In this document: one piece after another, positions 1-10,637 of the stretch
Layout of the letters: every line of letters starts with the position of its first letter
Numbering within the stretch: the stretch's first letter is position 1
DNA from: Zygnema cylindricum
Lineage: Eukaryota; Streptophyta; Zygnematophyceae; Zygnematales; Zygnemataceae
Direction: 5' to 3'
NCBI GenBank assembly: GCA_037447655.1
Contig: JBBHKE010001261.1
Span: 20,295-84,294 of the forward strand
DNA length: 64,000 nt
The notes under the pieces: model-generated
What the model saw: the letters and a program-made list of their open reading frames with translations, nothing else
What the model was told of the DNA's origin: nothing
Databases searched by the model: none
Position numbers and translations under genes: made by a program

Positions 1-2732
1 GCGCCTACTTTTCGAAACTTCAAAATATTCTTGCAAAATTTACAATGTAAAAAACATCAGGGTCCAGAGGGGGTTATAAAAAAAAAGGCATTCATGACTA
101 AACTCCCCCAATTCAACAATCGTCATTGTCCACTCAAGCGCTTTTACCCGTTGAAGCCCAAGATAAAGTTTTCGCGTGATCTTCATCTTCCCTCGTCACC
201 ATAACTCACTCACAGGTGCAATAACATATCGCCGATGATGGTTAATTTAGGGACCTACTTGAGGCACGCCATACGATAAACAAAGTGTCGATGTCAATGT
301 TGTCGAGGGCCAAAGATAGAGGCTTGTTTTGTTCCTACACCAATTTTTGCCTCACATCGATTACCTTCTCCTTTCACTTACAGATCGACTTGCCACACCC
401 TTCCCTTTTAGGCAAGCGTCATCACATTTTTAGTCAACCTATAGACAAGCAAGGCGCCCTTACTTCAATGCTCGCACAGTGAGGAGCGATCAGGAGCACA
501 CAACATGGTACGAGATGCAATCGGTGCCATGGGTAGCGGAGCAGGATACTTAGTCAAACATGAAGTGTCACGTACACTCCCGACACGTTCTTAGTTTAGG
601 GGTACATTTGGCATTTGTGTAAATCATATGTGTTTACACGGAGCGGTGAAAAAGTTAGATGAGGTAGTTCTCACAAATCCTACAAAAAAACATGTTTCCT
701 CACGCACAACAATGCATATTGGTGTTGCGGTTCACGATGTGGCTACCTTCGAAGGGCGCGATTACGCACACTGATACCCTTCTAACAATTTCATACCAGC
801 GCTTGGGAGATCTTTGGGAATTGAAGGCTCTTCATTTGAGAAAAATATACGTGATTGCTCTCGAGGATCTTCTCGAGGAACACGATCTTGCAACCCTTCT
901 CCCACTCTCGTGTCGGCTTTCTACCACTAACATATCCCAATCGCTCTTCATCGTTCCTAAGCTTCAGCCCTTATCCGATAGAACACAGTGGTGAATGATG
1001 GTCAAAGATTGAGAGTCTAACCCTCGCGCCACTTGGCGCATATAGACGATATTCGTAATTCTAACTTGTAGTGTCGTACAGTTCTTAGCTTTGGGCCAAC
1101 GACCCCCTTCTATTTTGTAATTAGTGTATAAGGTTAATTTTAGTGTTTGTACGGTTGAATTATGGTTATACAATATGATGTCATTCCTTCCTCGTTTAGG
1201 CTTATATTGTTGTTTAACTTTTAGCTATTAATCTTTAGGAATTTTCATCTTTTACTTTTGATGGGTATTTAACAATTTTAAGTTACGATCATGTTTTATA
1301 GTTCAATAGTTTTACCGTCACGTGTTTGATGATAAAATCCTCTTCTCACTAATGACTATGTTCAAATTTATCGTTCCAAGCACAAACTTACAAATAGTAC
1401 ACAAATACATGGAACCTTTCGATTGTTCGCATATACCATCCTTTAGTACACAATGTTGTTTGAACAACGTTCATAACGAGCTTCTTTGTTGGAAAAAGGT
1501 CGGATTAAACACTAAAAAAACCCATACAAAATACTGATTCCCTTTGTTAAAAACAAAGGCGACTTTTTCCGTATGTATGTGGAAGTCTGTTCAATATACA
1601 AACAAAAAAATTAAAAACTGTACGATTTTTTTGAAATTTATAAGTTGATGGCTCTGTTAATGGTGCATGTGGCACCTCCCTTGACTTGATATAGGTTAAT
1701 TAAAAGTATCACATACTCGACGGGGATTTTCCAAAATATGGGCTTTAAACGTTGATCGATCATTTTCAGTTTAAGGTTTTCTCTTTGGGTTTAACCAAGA
1801 GTATGACAACCTTATAAAATGTGATGGAATATATGATGTGCCCATTGTTCGAGAGATTTATACGACTTTATTTTGATGAAATTTGTATATTTATTCGAGA
1901 TTTAGAGGATTATTCAACGAATGTTCTCAAGCAATTAGGACTCATCAGACAAAGAGAACACCACACCAAATAGGACAATCTTTACTAATAGTAAAACATG
2001 CCTTCACTCCTTTAACGGGTTAATGCTCGTGCCAAAAGAAAGTAGTTAACATGAAGCCATATTTAGAGTTTTAAGCTTCTACGTTAATGGTTAAATGGGT
2101 ACAAAAACAACCGCAAAATACACACAACAATTGTTCATTTCACTGTCATTGTCGATAGACGTTAAGCGATCCGTATACACTTGTGGTACGCGTCCACTCA
2201 AAATACCCACAATTTTTTTTAAATCATGATTAATAATACATTTGTAACTTTGTAGGTTTTGACACAACAGTGGTCTATTGCACCATGGGTTTTATATCAC
2301 GTAGTCGACACTTTCATGGCAAAGACATTCCGTGGTATTAAGGCGATATTGAATCTTGTTTAACAGTAACATTCTACAACTTTCGAGTCACTGCTACCAT
2401 TAATCGGTTTAAACGTCAAGTAGAACTTGTTGAAGGCAAAATAAAAAAACTAAGACAATGACGATATAAAATATAGGAATGAGTGGATGGAGGGTGTTAT
2501 GTGTGTAAATTAACATTTTTTTTTTGGCTTGAAGTCCTTAACCCATAAAACGTATAATAAGATTTGGTTTCATTACACTATTATTTTGTTTACACTAATA
2601 ACATTTCATGGTGTACCGTACAACTTATACAATGGGAAAGTACGCTTGTACAAAACTTATGTTCGGGTCAAACTCTTTCAGTGGCACTAATAGAAATCCT
2701 AAAAGTAGCCTACGTTGTACCATCCTATCAAG
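1..2732. other. Region without recognisable gene
   Basis: Only short open frames (60-100 codons) with no recognisable motif or codon signature are present on either strand. The stretch is AT-rich with scattered homopolymers. I see no LTR termini, zinc-finger or transposase motifs, and no convincing splice-linked exons. It may be intergenic DNA or very old repeat sequence. Confidence 0.5.
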
Positions 2733-3121
2733 TAGTAATGTGTATTGACAAGGTTTTGTTGATAATCGAAATGTGCCTTTTTTTGGCTTTGCCGATAATC
2801 AATACATTGGTACGATATATCGACATCGGTTTATCGCCGATAAAAAACCGATAATATCGGTTTTTAATTGCGAAAACACCGGTATGGATAACCATCGGCG
2901 ATAATTGTACGGTTCATACCGTACCATGCTATATATTGTTAAAAATATAATACAGTAAATTATAAAGTATTATTATATAGTGTACTATATTTTTTCGACT
3001 TATCGCCGATAAAGAATTTGATGGTCTCGGAGCGATATATCGGGACCCCTCACCGTTCGTTAACCGATAACAATCGATATCGATGTTATCGTGAGAAATT
3101 TCTTGCGACTACACAACACTA
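2733..3121. mobile_element. hAT-type MITE (copy 1)
   Basis: A 389-bp non-coding element. Its left end TAGTAATGTGTATTG is close to the left terminal repeat of the neighbouring copy (TAGTGTTGTGTATCGG), and its right end CTACACAACACTA is the inverted counterpart. The interior shares with copy 2 a block containing GATATATCGG, an ACCGTTYGTTAACCGATAA-like stretch and several TATCGGCGATA palindromes. The possible 8-bp flanking duplications (CTATCAAG / CGAATAAG) match at only 5 of 8 positions, so the insertion is old or the ends are slightly misplaced. No coding capacity. Confidence 0.55.
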
Positions 3122-3248
3122 CGAATAAGGCCCTTATGCGAGGGTTATTTGAATGGCACAACTTGATGGAAAATTGCTAGTGTTGTGTATCGGTAGCCAT
3201 TTGTCAATAGCCGATATGCACCTTTTTTTGACGTAACGATAATCATAT

Positions 3249-3532
3249 TGTCGAGCGTGCTTGAGAAACATGAGAGAAGGGCCCACTGCCCGGAGTAGTC
3301 GGCATCAGAGTCCTGCAAATAACCCCCAAAATGCGAATGCTCTAAAAATATGATTATGCCCACTACTGCCCAAATCCCTCCCATATACATCCATGCAAAA
3401 TAGGGGAGACAATCAGACAGGTAATAGGAATGAGCGCATGGGATGGCGAAAATATATCTCCTCCCCCTTCTTTTCCCCACCTGGCCGGGGAAAGGGATTG
3501 GGTTCTTGGTAATTAAACCGGTGTCCCAATTT
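3249..3532 (-). repeat. Extra LTR segment b-prime, outer side of the left gypsy LTR
   Basis: This about 284-bp segment is repeated, with moderate divergence, at 4715-5003 on the other side of the 1182-bp LTR core. Both copies share GAGAAACATGAGAGAAGGGC, GGAGTAGTCGGCATC and GCAAAATAGGGGAGACAATC, and both end with GTGTCCCAATTT. The segment is absent next to the right-hand LTR. See the finding on circular permutation. Confidence 0.7.
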
Positions 3533-4714
3533 AGTTCTAATCCGCTGGAAGTAAGCCAAATGTGTCCTCAAAACCTAGTGTTATGGTACAAATGATTCTA
3601 CAAGTCTGTTCCGGCGGGATTGCCACCGAAGCAAAAGGAACTAGCAAAGAGGATCAAATAAACTTCCATGCAGAAAATAATAAAAATAAATAGAATTGGC
3701 TGTTTCAGATTTAACAATATCACCTTGCCCCAAAAAATGGAATGGACGATAAAATTAATAATGATAGCAAAGCAAGCTCAACATTCCCCGGAAAGCCAAG
3801 GTGACACAAAGAGAAGACGAAATATCCCCCTGTGCCACGAATGACATGTATGATCCTCCTTCACACCTCGATTTTCGTAGATCGGAACCGACTTGACTCT
3901 TCTCAATTTCAATGGCAAATGTCAAGATCGCCCAAAAGGATGGATAGTGCAAACTAACCGCCCGAACTACGACCTCCAAACAAGACAGATCCAAACCAAG
4001 ATGGCAATACAGTCAAGCACTCAAACAAGACACAGATTCTCCAAAAAAAGGTTTGTTTGGAATTTTCTGAGGGTTTTCACAGGAGATAGTACTGAAAAGC
4101 AACGTGTCTCCTTCGGCCCCAAGTGCCTTATACATCAAAGTTTGTCAAATCGTAGGTCCAAAAGTCAAAGCTGTTCTACTAGCCAATGAGCGACAAGCAA
4201 GTGTAATGGAACTGACTTGAGACAAATTAATCCGTACTACGCTTGGGGCAAAAGGTTATGCACCGGACTGCGGCTAGATTCGCGGCCGGAAGTAATTATT
4301 TGTTCCACTATTATAAGACAAAGAACTAAGAAAGACATAAAAGTGCCAGACGTTGACCTAAGGTAATAAATGGACCAAAAATCAGCTGAACCTGAACTGA
4401 ATTCCTATTGACAGCTAACAGCATAATTTGACAACAATCTGGAAGTTTACGTGGCAATCCACAATGTACCCCCCACTAGGGTAGGTGTAACTGGTCCCAT
4501 GTAACGGAATTGCAATCTGGGAGAGGGAATAGCTTGGTTGTCCGACCTCCGTTACGCGTGAAATAAAGTGCGTTTTGCTTAGTTTAGGAAATATAAGAAT
4601 CTCGTCCGACTGGGTACACTCCTTCCTCCGTACTTTGATGACCGTACAGGGGAGAAAGGGTCCGAAAATCCTTGGTGATATAAAGGTGTGCCTGTAAAGC
4701 ACACGAGCTTGACA
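3533..4714 (-). repeat. Ty3/gypsy left LTR core (3' LTR)
   Basis: 1182 bp, the same length as the right-hand copy 30753-31934, to which it aligns end to end with several percent divergence. Shared blocks include AGCAAAGAGGATCAAATAAA and CCTTCGGCCCCAAGTGCCTT. In element orientation it begins TGTCAAGC and ends near GAACT (GAACA in the other copy). Open frames inside (for example around 3893-4189) are shared with the right LTR and show no protein motif; they are LTR sequence, not genes. Confidence 0.8.
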
Positions 4715-5003
4715 GCTATCGAGCGTGCCCGAGAAACATGAGAGAAGGGCCCAGAGCCTGGAGTAGTCGGCATCGAAGTCTTGCAAATAACCTCCAAAAT
4801 GCAAATGCTTCCCATAAAAATGATTTTGCCCACTGTTACCCGCATCCCTCCCATAGACATGCATGCAAAATAGGGGAGACAATCGGACACGTAATAGGAA
4901 TGAGTGCATGGGATGGCGAAAAGATATCTCCTCCCCCTTCCTTTCCCCACCTAGCCGGGGAAAGTGATTGGATTCTTGGTAATTAAACTAGTGTCCCAAT
5001 TTC
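4715..5003 (-). repeat. LTR segment b, inner side of the left gypsy LTR
   Basis: Direct repeat of 3249-3532. In element orientation it directly follows a polypurine tract and precedes the 1182-bp LTR core. This is what would be expected if the full LTR is segment b plus the core, beginning TGGGACAC just after the tract. Confidence 0.65.
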
Positions 5004-5012
5004 CCCCCCTCT
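4999..5012 (-). other. Gypsy polypurine tract
   Basis: On the minus strand the run AAGAGGGGGGGAA lies between the integrase remnant and LTR segment b, where a plus-strand primer for reverse transcription is expected. It is adjacent to TGGGACAC, a plausible LTR start. Confidence 0.55.
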
Positions 5013-5127
5013 TAGGCAACTCTAACTAAGACATAAGAATAATTACCCGCCTAATTCGCAGTTCTTACAGAACCAGGCTGGGGGGTAGAGTGCGTGGTTC
5101 CCACGAGGAGGGGAGACAGGCGGGATG

Positions 5128-5830
5128 CTAACACTGACCGCACTCATGGCGGATCAAGACATTGCCCAGCTGAGAGGACACGCTGATTGTTGAGGAACAC
5201 AAAGGAGGGTCGGCAAAGTAAGTGAAGTGAAAAGTGGGTTCGTATTCCAATCCCCGAAGATGGCAAGGTGCCACATTGATCTGATTCTCCTTAATTTTCC
5301 GACCATCCTTTCCCTCTTGTGTTAGAACTCCCTTGTTGGAAACTTCTATCACTTTCAAAATCACCCGCCCTACAGAAATATCAAGCGTAATCTTCTTTTG
5401 TTGCATCCAATATATAAAGTCCCTTGGCATAAATCTTCGCTGCCTGGGCACATTATTCCTGCTCCGTCGCTGAGAATACCACAGCTGATCCCTGTGTTGA
5501 GCCGCCAGCAAATTCCGCATAGCGAGAGACATCTATTGGTGGAAGATCTTGGCTATATCGGCGATGATTTTCGACCGTTCCCTTGTCATCCATCTCCGAG
5601 AGGACCAGCGCTTGGGCGAAGGCAGCCCTGAGCAGGATGGGATGCCGTCCGAATAAAATGAAGTAAGGGCTATAAGAGTGCAGAGAAGCTTGTCTGCTAA
5701 ATCTGTATCCCATGGCGGTCCAAGGCACCATTCGGTCCCATTCTCCCAAATCTTCTTCCACTGCATATTTACGTAGTGACCTCTACAGTGTCTGTACGCA
5801 ACTTGGTCGCCTCTCCTAGAGAGCATCTTG
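5128..5830 (-). pseudogene. Ty3/gypsy integrase, C-terminal part
   Basis: Two minus-strand frames (5453-5761 and 5128-5532) follow one another with a frameshift near 5530. The first contains GEWDRMVPWTAMGYR and SYSPYFILFGRHPIL, matching the end of a Ty3 integrase core, where a Y/H-rich segment precedes a SPYFLLFGR-type motif. The second contains LLAAQHRDQLWYSQRR and the block TLDISVGRVILKVIEV ... GVLTQEGKDG ... NVAPCHL, the C-terminal beta-barrel (GPY/F-like) domain that binds DNA in the integration complex. The HHCC finger and the first catalytic aspartates are missing, because a copia LTR fragment adjoins the break at about 5806-5830. Clearly non-functional. Confidence 0.75.
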
Positions 5831-6213
5831 TATAAATGGCTAACTTTGGGCAGCCATAACTATCAATTTCTTGACCATTTTTAGTGATTATTTTTGCTGC
5901 GGACTCAAGGGAGTCCAAGCTACACAAAGGTGTAGTCGGTGAGAGTTTTTGTTTGCCAGGTTGGCTGCATTTCTAAGGGAAAGTCAAAGTGGGTGAATGT
6001 GTCCAAATCTCATATTCAAACTTTGCATTCTGTGGTGGAACCGAGCACACAGAAAGTGTTATTTCACAGGGGTGAATATATATTGGAGTTCTGACTGTCA
6101 AGGGGTCAGTCATTTGGGTTTATATCAACTTGGAGTCGGCACTATCTAGATTAGCTTCTTTTGGATATGCTTACTCTGAGGGCCAATGGAGGTCTCAGAG
6201 TTTCACTGACAAC
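5806..6213 (+). mobile_element. Truncated copia LTR
   Basis: The stretch aligns with the 3' third of the copia LTRs in this window. Shared features are CTCTCCTAGAGAGC near the start, GGACTCAAGGGAGTCCAAGC, AGAGTTTTTGTTTGCCAGG, and the terminal ATGGAGGTCTCAGAGTTTCA ending at 6213. That last 20-mer is the gag-start end of the A/D family LTR. It is not followed by gag sequence, and the 5' two thirds are absent, so it is a truncated solo LTR or a 3' LTR remnant. It lies where the integrase core and reverse transcriptase of the gypsy element should be. Confidence 0.7.
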
Positions 6214-6349
6214 TTCCGCTAAGTTGTTGCAATATGAGCCGCCGCCCCCCCCCCCCACTGGGAAAACCTGTTGTGGTGAAATGTGAATTTTTCTTCTCCT
6301 TTCTCTCCCCTCCTCAAGCTGCAAAGTTGCCTACATAGCTAACAACTGA

Positions 6350-7390
6350 GGAGCTTGAAGGTAGGTAGCACTTGACTTTTTGGATTGGAGACTGGAAAAG
6401 GCAAGAGCATGCTTTACCATCCAGGTGATTGCATTCAAATCCATGCTTTGCCCTATTAAGTTGCACCTCTAGATGTTTGAAATACTTGATGCGGCTGTGG
6501 TTCCCGCATTTAATCCCATGGCCTGCTCTCGTTCTGTGATTTTCGGTGTCGTCCCGATTTTTGCTGCACTATCGTAGATCATTCCAGTTGCTCCTTTCCG
6601 ATATGTGTGACTATGAGGAAAGGAAACTAATATAAGAAGTGCTCTGCGTGGACTTCTTGGTTGGTTGCATTAGAAGAACGGAGGACAGTATTTTTTCGTC
6701 ATGGGTGTTGCCATTCGCCCTTTTCGAGGATTTGCTACACAGAGTTTTGCGAGTCTGGGATTTGCCTTTCCAAGATTTTGTTGAGTGTTGGAAGCGAGAT
6801 TAAATTGGTCCAGTAAGATCGGACTCTGTGTGCGCAAGATCCCATCTGTGCTGCATCAAAGACCAATGGAGCCCCTAAAATCTGGGTGACCAGATTCTTG
6901 TTGTCGGCCACATGTCTTCGTTTATCATCTGTTGGGTGAACATTTTCTAAGACGTACCCCACTGGTGTGTTTTGGAGCTGTTGTAACTATGATTTTAACT
7001 GCACCATTGTAAAACATGTTTTACCCCTCCGATCGTGATGCCCTTTTCTTTGTCTTGCTAGGGAGTATCCTTGACAAGGCCATCTTGCCACCACCAAATG
7101 TACTCTTCCCAAACTGGTCAGATGAGGTGTCATGATATTTTCCACATTATGTGGGAGACTTCGGTGAGCTTTGGAAATTGCCGACACTGGAAGCTGTTGA
7201 GGATATAGGTTGTGAAGGTGTTGGAGGCGATATTGGCTGACAACTCGTGCTTCGGGTGATATCTCAACGGCTGTATACAATTCTACCGGATATCATGCTT
7301 TCAAAACGGCTTCCAGATCAGAAGTGAATCAAAAAAAATATAGATAAAACCCGGAGGCCTGAATCGGGAACAGTCAATGACACCACTTGT
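6350..7390 (-). pseudogene. C5-cytosine DNA methyltransferase inside the Ty3 element
   Basis: The minus-strand frames carry C5-methyltransferase motifs in the usual order. A degraded motif I region (LRVLSIFF, then SDLEAVLKA) is at about 7370-7290. VEISPEAR follows at about 7265. The catalytic-loop motif IV is LVVARWPCQGYS at about 7097-7062, with the PCQ cysteine present. Motif VI is YVLENV at about 6956-6939, and GSCAHRVRSYWTNL (motif VIII-like, AHRxR) is at about 6842-6801. Motifs IV and VI are in one frame separated by a single TAG stop (6987-6989). A frameshift lies near 7300, and the C-terminal part to about 6350 is weakly recognisable and full of stops. The AHRxRxxWxN arrangement resembles DNMT3/DRM-like or DNMTs reported in retrotransposons. 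It lies directly downstream of protease in the same orientation with no visible insertion boundary, so I infer it was part of the element. It can no longer be active. Confidence 0.8.
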
Positions 7391-7429
7391 CGGTTGAATT
7401 TTTCGTGTTCGGATATGGTCCCGGAAACA

Positions 7430-8308
7430 TCAGACCGGAGGTTTGAAACTGTTTCCTGTAGTGATAAAGCTGAGAATGTCTGATCCACTCCCCGCCGGAG
7501 TTTTGCCACGTCTATTAATCTGTTTTTGTATTCCTCTTCCTAGCGCTTGGTAATACGGAATTGCTAGATCTCCTTTGCTATATCTTTGTAGCTGGCAAAA
7601 AGTTCCGCCGGAAAAGAAGTTGCATACACCGGGTAGCAACCAGACATCGTGACATTGGTCTTCCCCCAGTTCCATAAGTTGAAAGGAACCACCACTTTGG
7701 TTCCTTCCGGATCCCGGGGTCCCGAACAGTACATTGTTCTTCCACACGCTTAACCCCATATTCAGCCATGTCCATGTGGTCATTCCCAACAAAATTTCAA
7801 ATTGAGTTATTTCAAACCTTAAGAATGGAAACTCAATTTTCAATTGTTCGCCTGCGTTATTGGAGAATTCAATTTTCATGGCTTTGATAATCGTATTGAC
7901 TAGCTGACTACCGCTGCTTACCGTGCTCAGGCAGATGTTGCTTAGGCAGATTTCTGGCCGGAGTTCTTTGGGCATTTTCTGTAAAGCGAGGTCGGTGGTG
8001 AGGTTGGGGAGCGCTTCGGTGTCGACAACAACGTCTTGATATCCTCCGTTCCCGTTGTGTATGAAATTTCCCGTTTGGTTTAGTATAATAGCCACTGATA
8101 AAGTTTTGTAGTCCCTATCCACCATAGGGATTTTCGGATCAGTAGACAAAAAGACGATTGTCGGTGGAGCTGCTTCGTCGACTCTCTCTTTCCCAGAGTG
8201 TATCTCTTCTCCCAATGCCTGAATGAGGATTTCTTCGGGCAGGTTGTGGGAGGATGCCAGAGTTTTGACGTGGGTTAGAGCGTAGGGCATGAGGTGCCGA
8301 ACTAGCAT
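7430..8308 (-). pseudogene. Ty3/gypsy aspartic protease region
   Basis: A 292-codon minus-strand frame. The retropepsin core is visible: VVVDTEALPNLTTDLA at residues 93-108 corresponds to the catalytic DTG/DSG loop, but the glycine is replaced by Glu (DTE). FEILLGMTTW at about 170-179 matches the second conserved ILGM-type strand. The enzyme would mature Gag-Pol of the element. A flanking stretch after about residue 200 is low in recognisable content and runs into the methyltransferase region through an overlapping frame (7318-7509). The altered catalytic glycine and the shift argue that it is inactive. Confidence 0.65.
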
Positions 8309-8314
8309 GATATC

Positions 8315-9351
8315 CTACTTGGAAGAAGGAAGTAGAGCTTTTGGTGAAGATGTTGGGGAATATGGTTCCTGCTGATTCTGCATTTTTCCTTCCTTTTTAT
8401 CACCATCGGAGCCAGAATTTGGTGTCGGTGGAGTTTGAGGAGTGTCACCGTCGGGGCATTCTGCCATATATCTCTCAAACCAATCCTTATTGCTTTGTTT
8501 TTCTCTTTCCAGTGACTCTTTTTCCAGCTGCTGTTTCTCAATCTTGTAGTTTTCGAAATCGAGAGGCAGTTTAGGTTTAGTAGGAAGAAATGACGGATGT
8601 GTGGGTTTAATTCCAAGGTCGATGTTGCTGTTGAGGATCACCTCCCGGGGAGTGAATGAGAAAGGCGCAGTAGCCTTCCGGTTGTGGTCCTTTTGACCCA
8701 TTCGCTTTTTGTCTTTTCTTTGTCGACGGTTATCTCCCACCCCTACATTATAAGCTCCATACAGGAAAGTTCGTCCATGGTGGGCATTTAGGGGTTCCCT
8801 ATCCCAGCCCAATATGTCGTCATCATTAGCACCCGCTTTGCTTTGAAGCTCAAGCTTGGCAAGCTTTTGTAACAACTCTTGCTTCTGTTTTTGGAGTCTT
8901 TGTGCTGAAGTGAGTGGTGCAGCGTGTGATGTGAATCCCAAGCGGAGGGCGGCCAATCCTCCGGCCATTGCGGCCAGCTGCTGGCTCTGCTGCTGAATAA
9001 TGGTTCTGGGGTAAGCCTTGTCGGAGCAACCGGTGCTCTTTCTGGTTCCTCTTGAGTGAGCAGAACTCTGCGTCACCAAGGGTAAAGAAGTTTAAGTGGG
9101 AGAGGGTTAACGACAGTTTCTCCTTCTCTAGTGAACACGGCAAACTGCATCATTTCTTTGGGTATTCTATTGTTGCGGAAGCATTGCCCTTCATTATGCC
9201 CCATGAAACCACAAGCCTCGGATTTCTATCCTTTGGAGGTATATTTGCTGCGAATTTCATTTGATATTTGGGCGTCATCAAACTTTGGAAGTTTGATTAG
9301 CCGCAGTTGGGATTGGGACATTTTAGATGTTTCGCTCTGGGGAGTTGGACG
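8315..9351 (-). pseudogene. Ty3/gypsy Gag C-terminal / nucleocapsid region
   Basis: The minus-strand frames between the copia L insertion and the protease include a zinc-knuckle-like CGFMGHNEGQC (C-x4-H-x4-C, near 9210; the first cysteine of a CCHC knuckle is replaced by Ser). A 254-codon frame (8315-9079) follows, rich in Gln, Lys, Glu and Pro with a predicted helical QRLQKQKQELLQKLAKLELQ stretch. This is typical of the linker between nucleocapsid and protease of Ty3 polyproteins. Frameshifts are present. The upstream end is the copia L target duplication (GGACG, 9347-9351). Confidence 0.55.
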
Positions 9352-10624
9352 TGAAATTCTATGGTCTCCATTGCCACACTGAAATCGCAGATCCAAAGAA
9401 GCTTATCTAGAAAGTGCCGACTCCAAGTTGATACAAACCCAAATGACTAACACCCTGACAGTCAGAACCCCAATACAGATTCACCATTGTGAAAACAAGA
9501 CCTTCTGTGTGCTCAGTTCCACCACGGAATGCAAACCTTGAAAAGGTGATTTGGGCAATATTCCACACTTTGACTTTCCCTTATAAATACCGCCACCTTG
9601 GCAGGCAAAATCTTTTATCGACTACACCCCTGTCTAGCCTGGACTCCCCTGAGTTCGCAGCAAAAAGAATCACTGAAATTGCTCACCCGAGCATTAAGTT
9701 TTGGCCGGCCAAAGATGGCCTATAAGTACATAAGCACTCTGGGAGAGAGGCGGTTACCTTGATTTTTTTCTAAGTCCTAAGCTCCCTCTCTAAACCTACT
9801 ACTTGTGTACCCTAACCAATCAAATGATTGTAAGGTACAAGAAAGTACAGGTACCGCTGTACTTCTTGTACGGCCATAGTACGACATGGCCGCTCCGCTG
9901 ACGCGTGTCAGTTCATGAGCTGTAGTTGCTCCCCTCGTAATATCCGCTATCTAACCATATCATGCCACGTGTCGTCTGCCGACATTGGCTTGCAAACCGC
10001 CAAATGTCCACTTCGGTGCTTCGGCCCCACTGTGAGACGTCGGATATGAAACCGACAAGTAATCGCGTCCGTTCAAATAGAGTGTCGTTTTGTTTCGTAA
10101 TCCGCGAAATAGAGTATGTAGATTGGTACCACATTTAAATACAATTAGAACTCAGAATATATATCGTTTTGTTTAGCTTTAGTGGATAAGGTTAAGTGCT
10201 ACATCACTCTGTAGACCTAGGTTCAAATCCCACTAAGGTCACCAATACATTTTAGATTACACTTGTCAATATCTCTATCTCCCTCTTTGCGTGGTAATTA
10301 TTTATATTGAAAAAACCCATCATCTTTATCTCTCGATCTACACATATAGGTTAGTTCTTTCGTCTATATGACCAATCCACAGACCCCGGTTCAATTTCAG
10401 TTTTTTGTGTATATATTTTGGCAGACTATCATCTTAACCCTCTTGCTTGTCTCCCTGACTATCTGAGGGCAGCCATAGAGTTTCTTCTGTCTCTTAGTGA
10501 CTACGACAAGTTTATAGAGATAGAAGTATTTCTAGGCACCATGTAGAAACTTTGAAAAACCTTTTAATACTATTTGTCAAACACATAGAAAAATACAGAC
10601 CTAGGAAATACATAAATTTTAACA
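9352..10624 (-). repeat. Copia L 3' LTR
   Basis: 1273 bp. In element orientation it ends with ATGGAGACCATAGAATTTCA, so the gag ATG lies 20 nt inside the LTR. It is longer than the other copia LTRs here (about 1034-1049 bp). It contains an antisense tRNA-like module at about 10179-10243 (A-box-like TAGTGGATAAGG, B-box GGTTCAAATCC). Confidence 0.75.
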
Positions 10625-10637
10625 CTCCCCTTATTTT

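Noticed and set aside
692-994. 100-codon frame in the left flank
   Set aside because: No recognisable domain or splice-linked continuation; indistinguishable from random open frames at this base composition.
3893-4189. 98-codon frame also seen at 31166-31408
   Set aside because: Both lie in the gypsy LTR cores; the frame is not maintained equally and has no motif.
6241-6256. Poly-C run as a possible recombination or regulatory signal
   Set aside because: Homopolymers of this kind occur several times (also 15951-15961); more likely slippage tracts or sequencing-sensitive sites.
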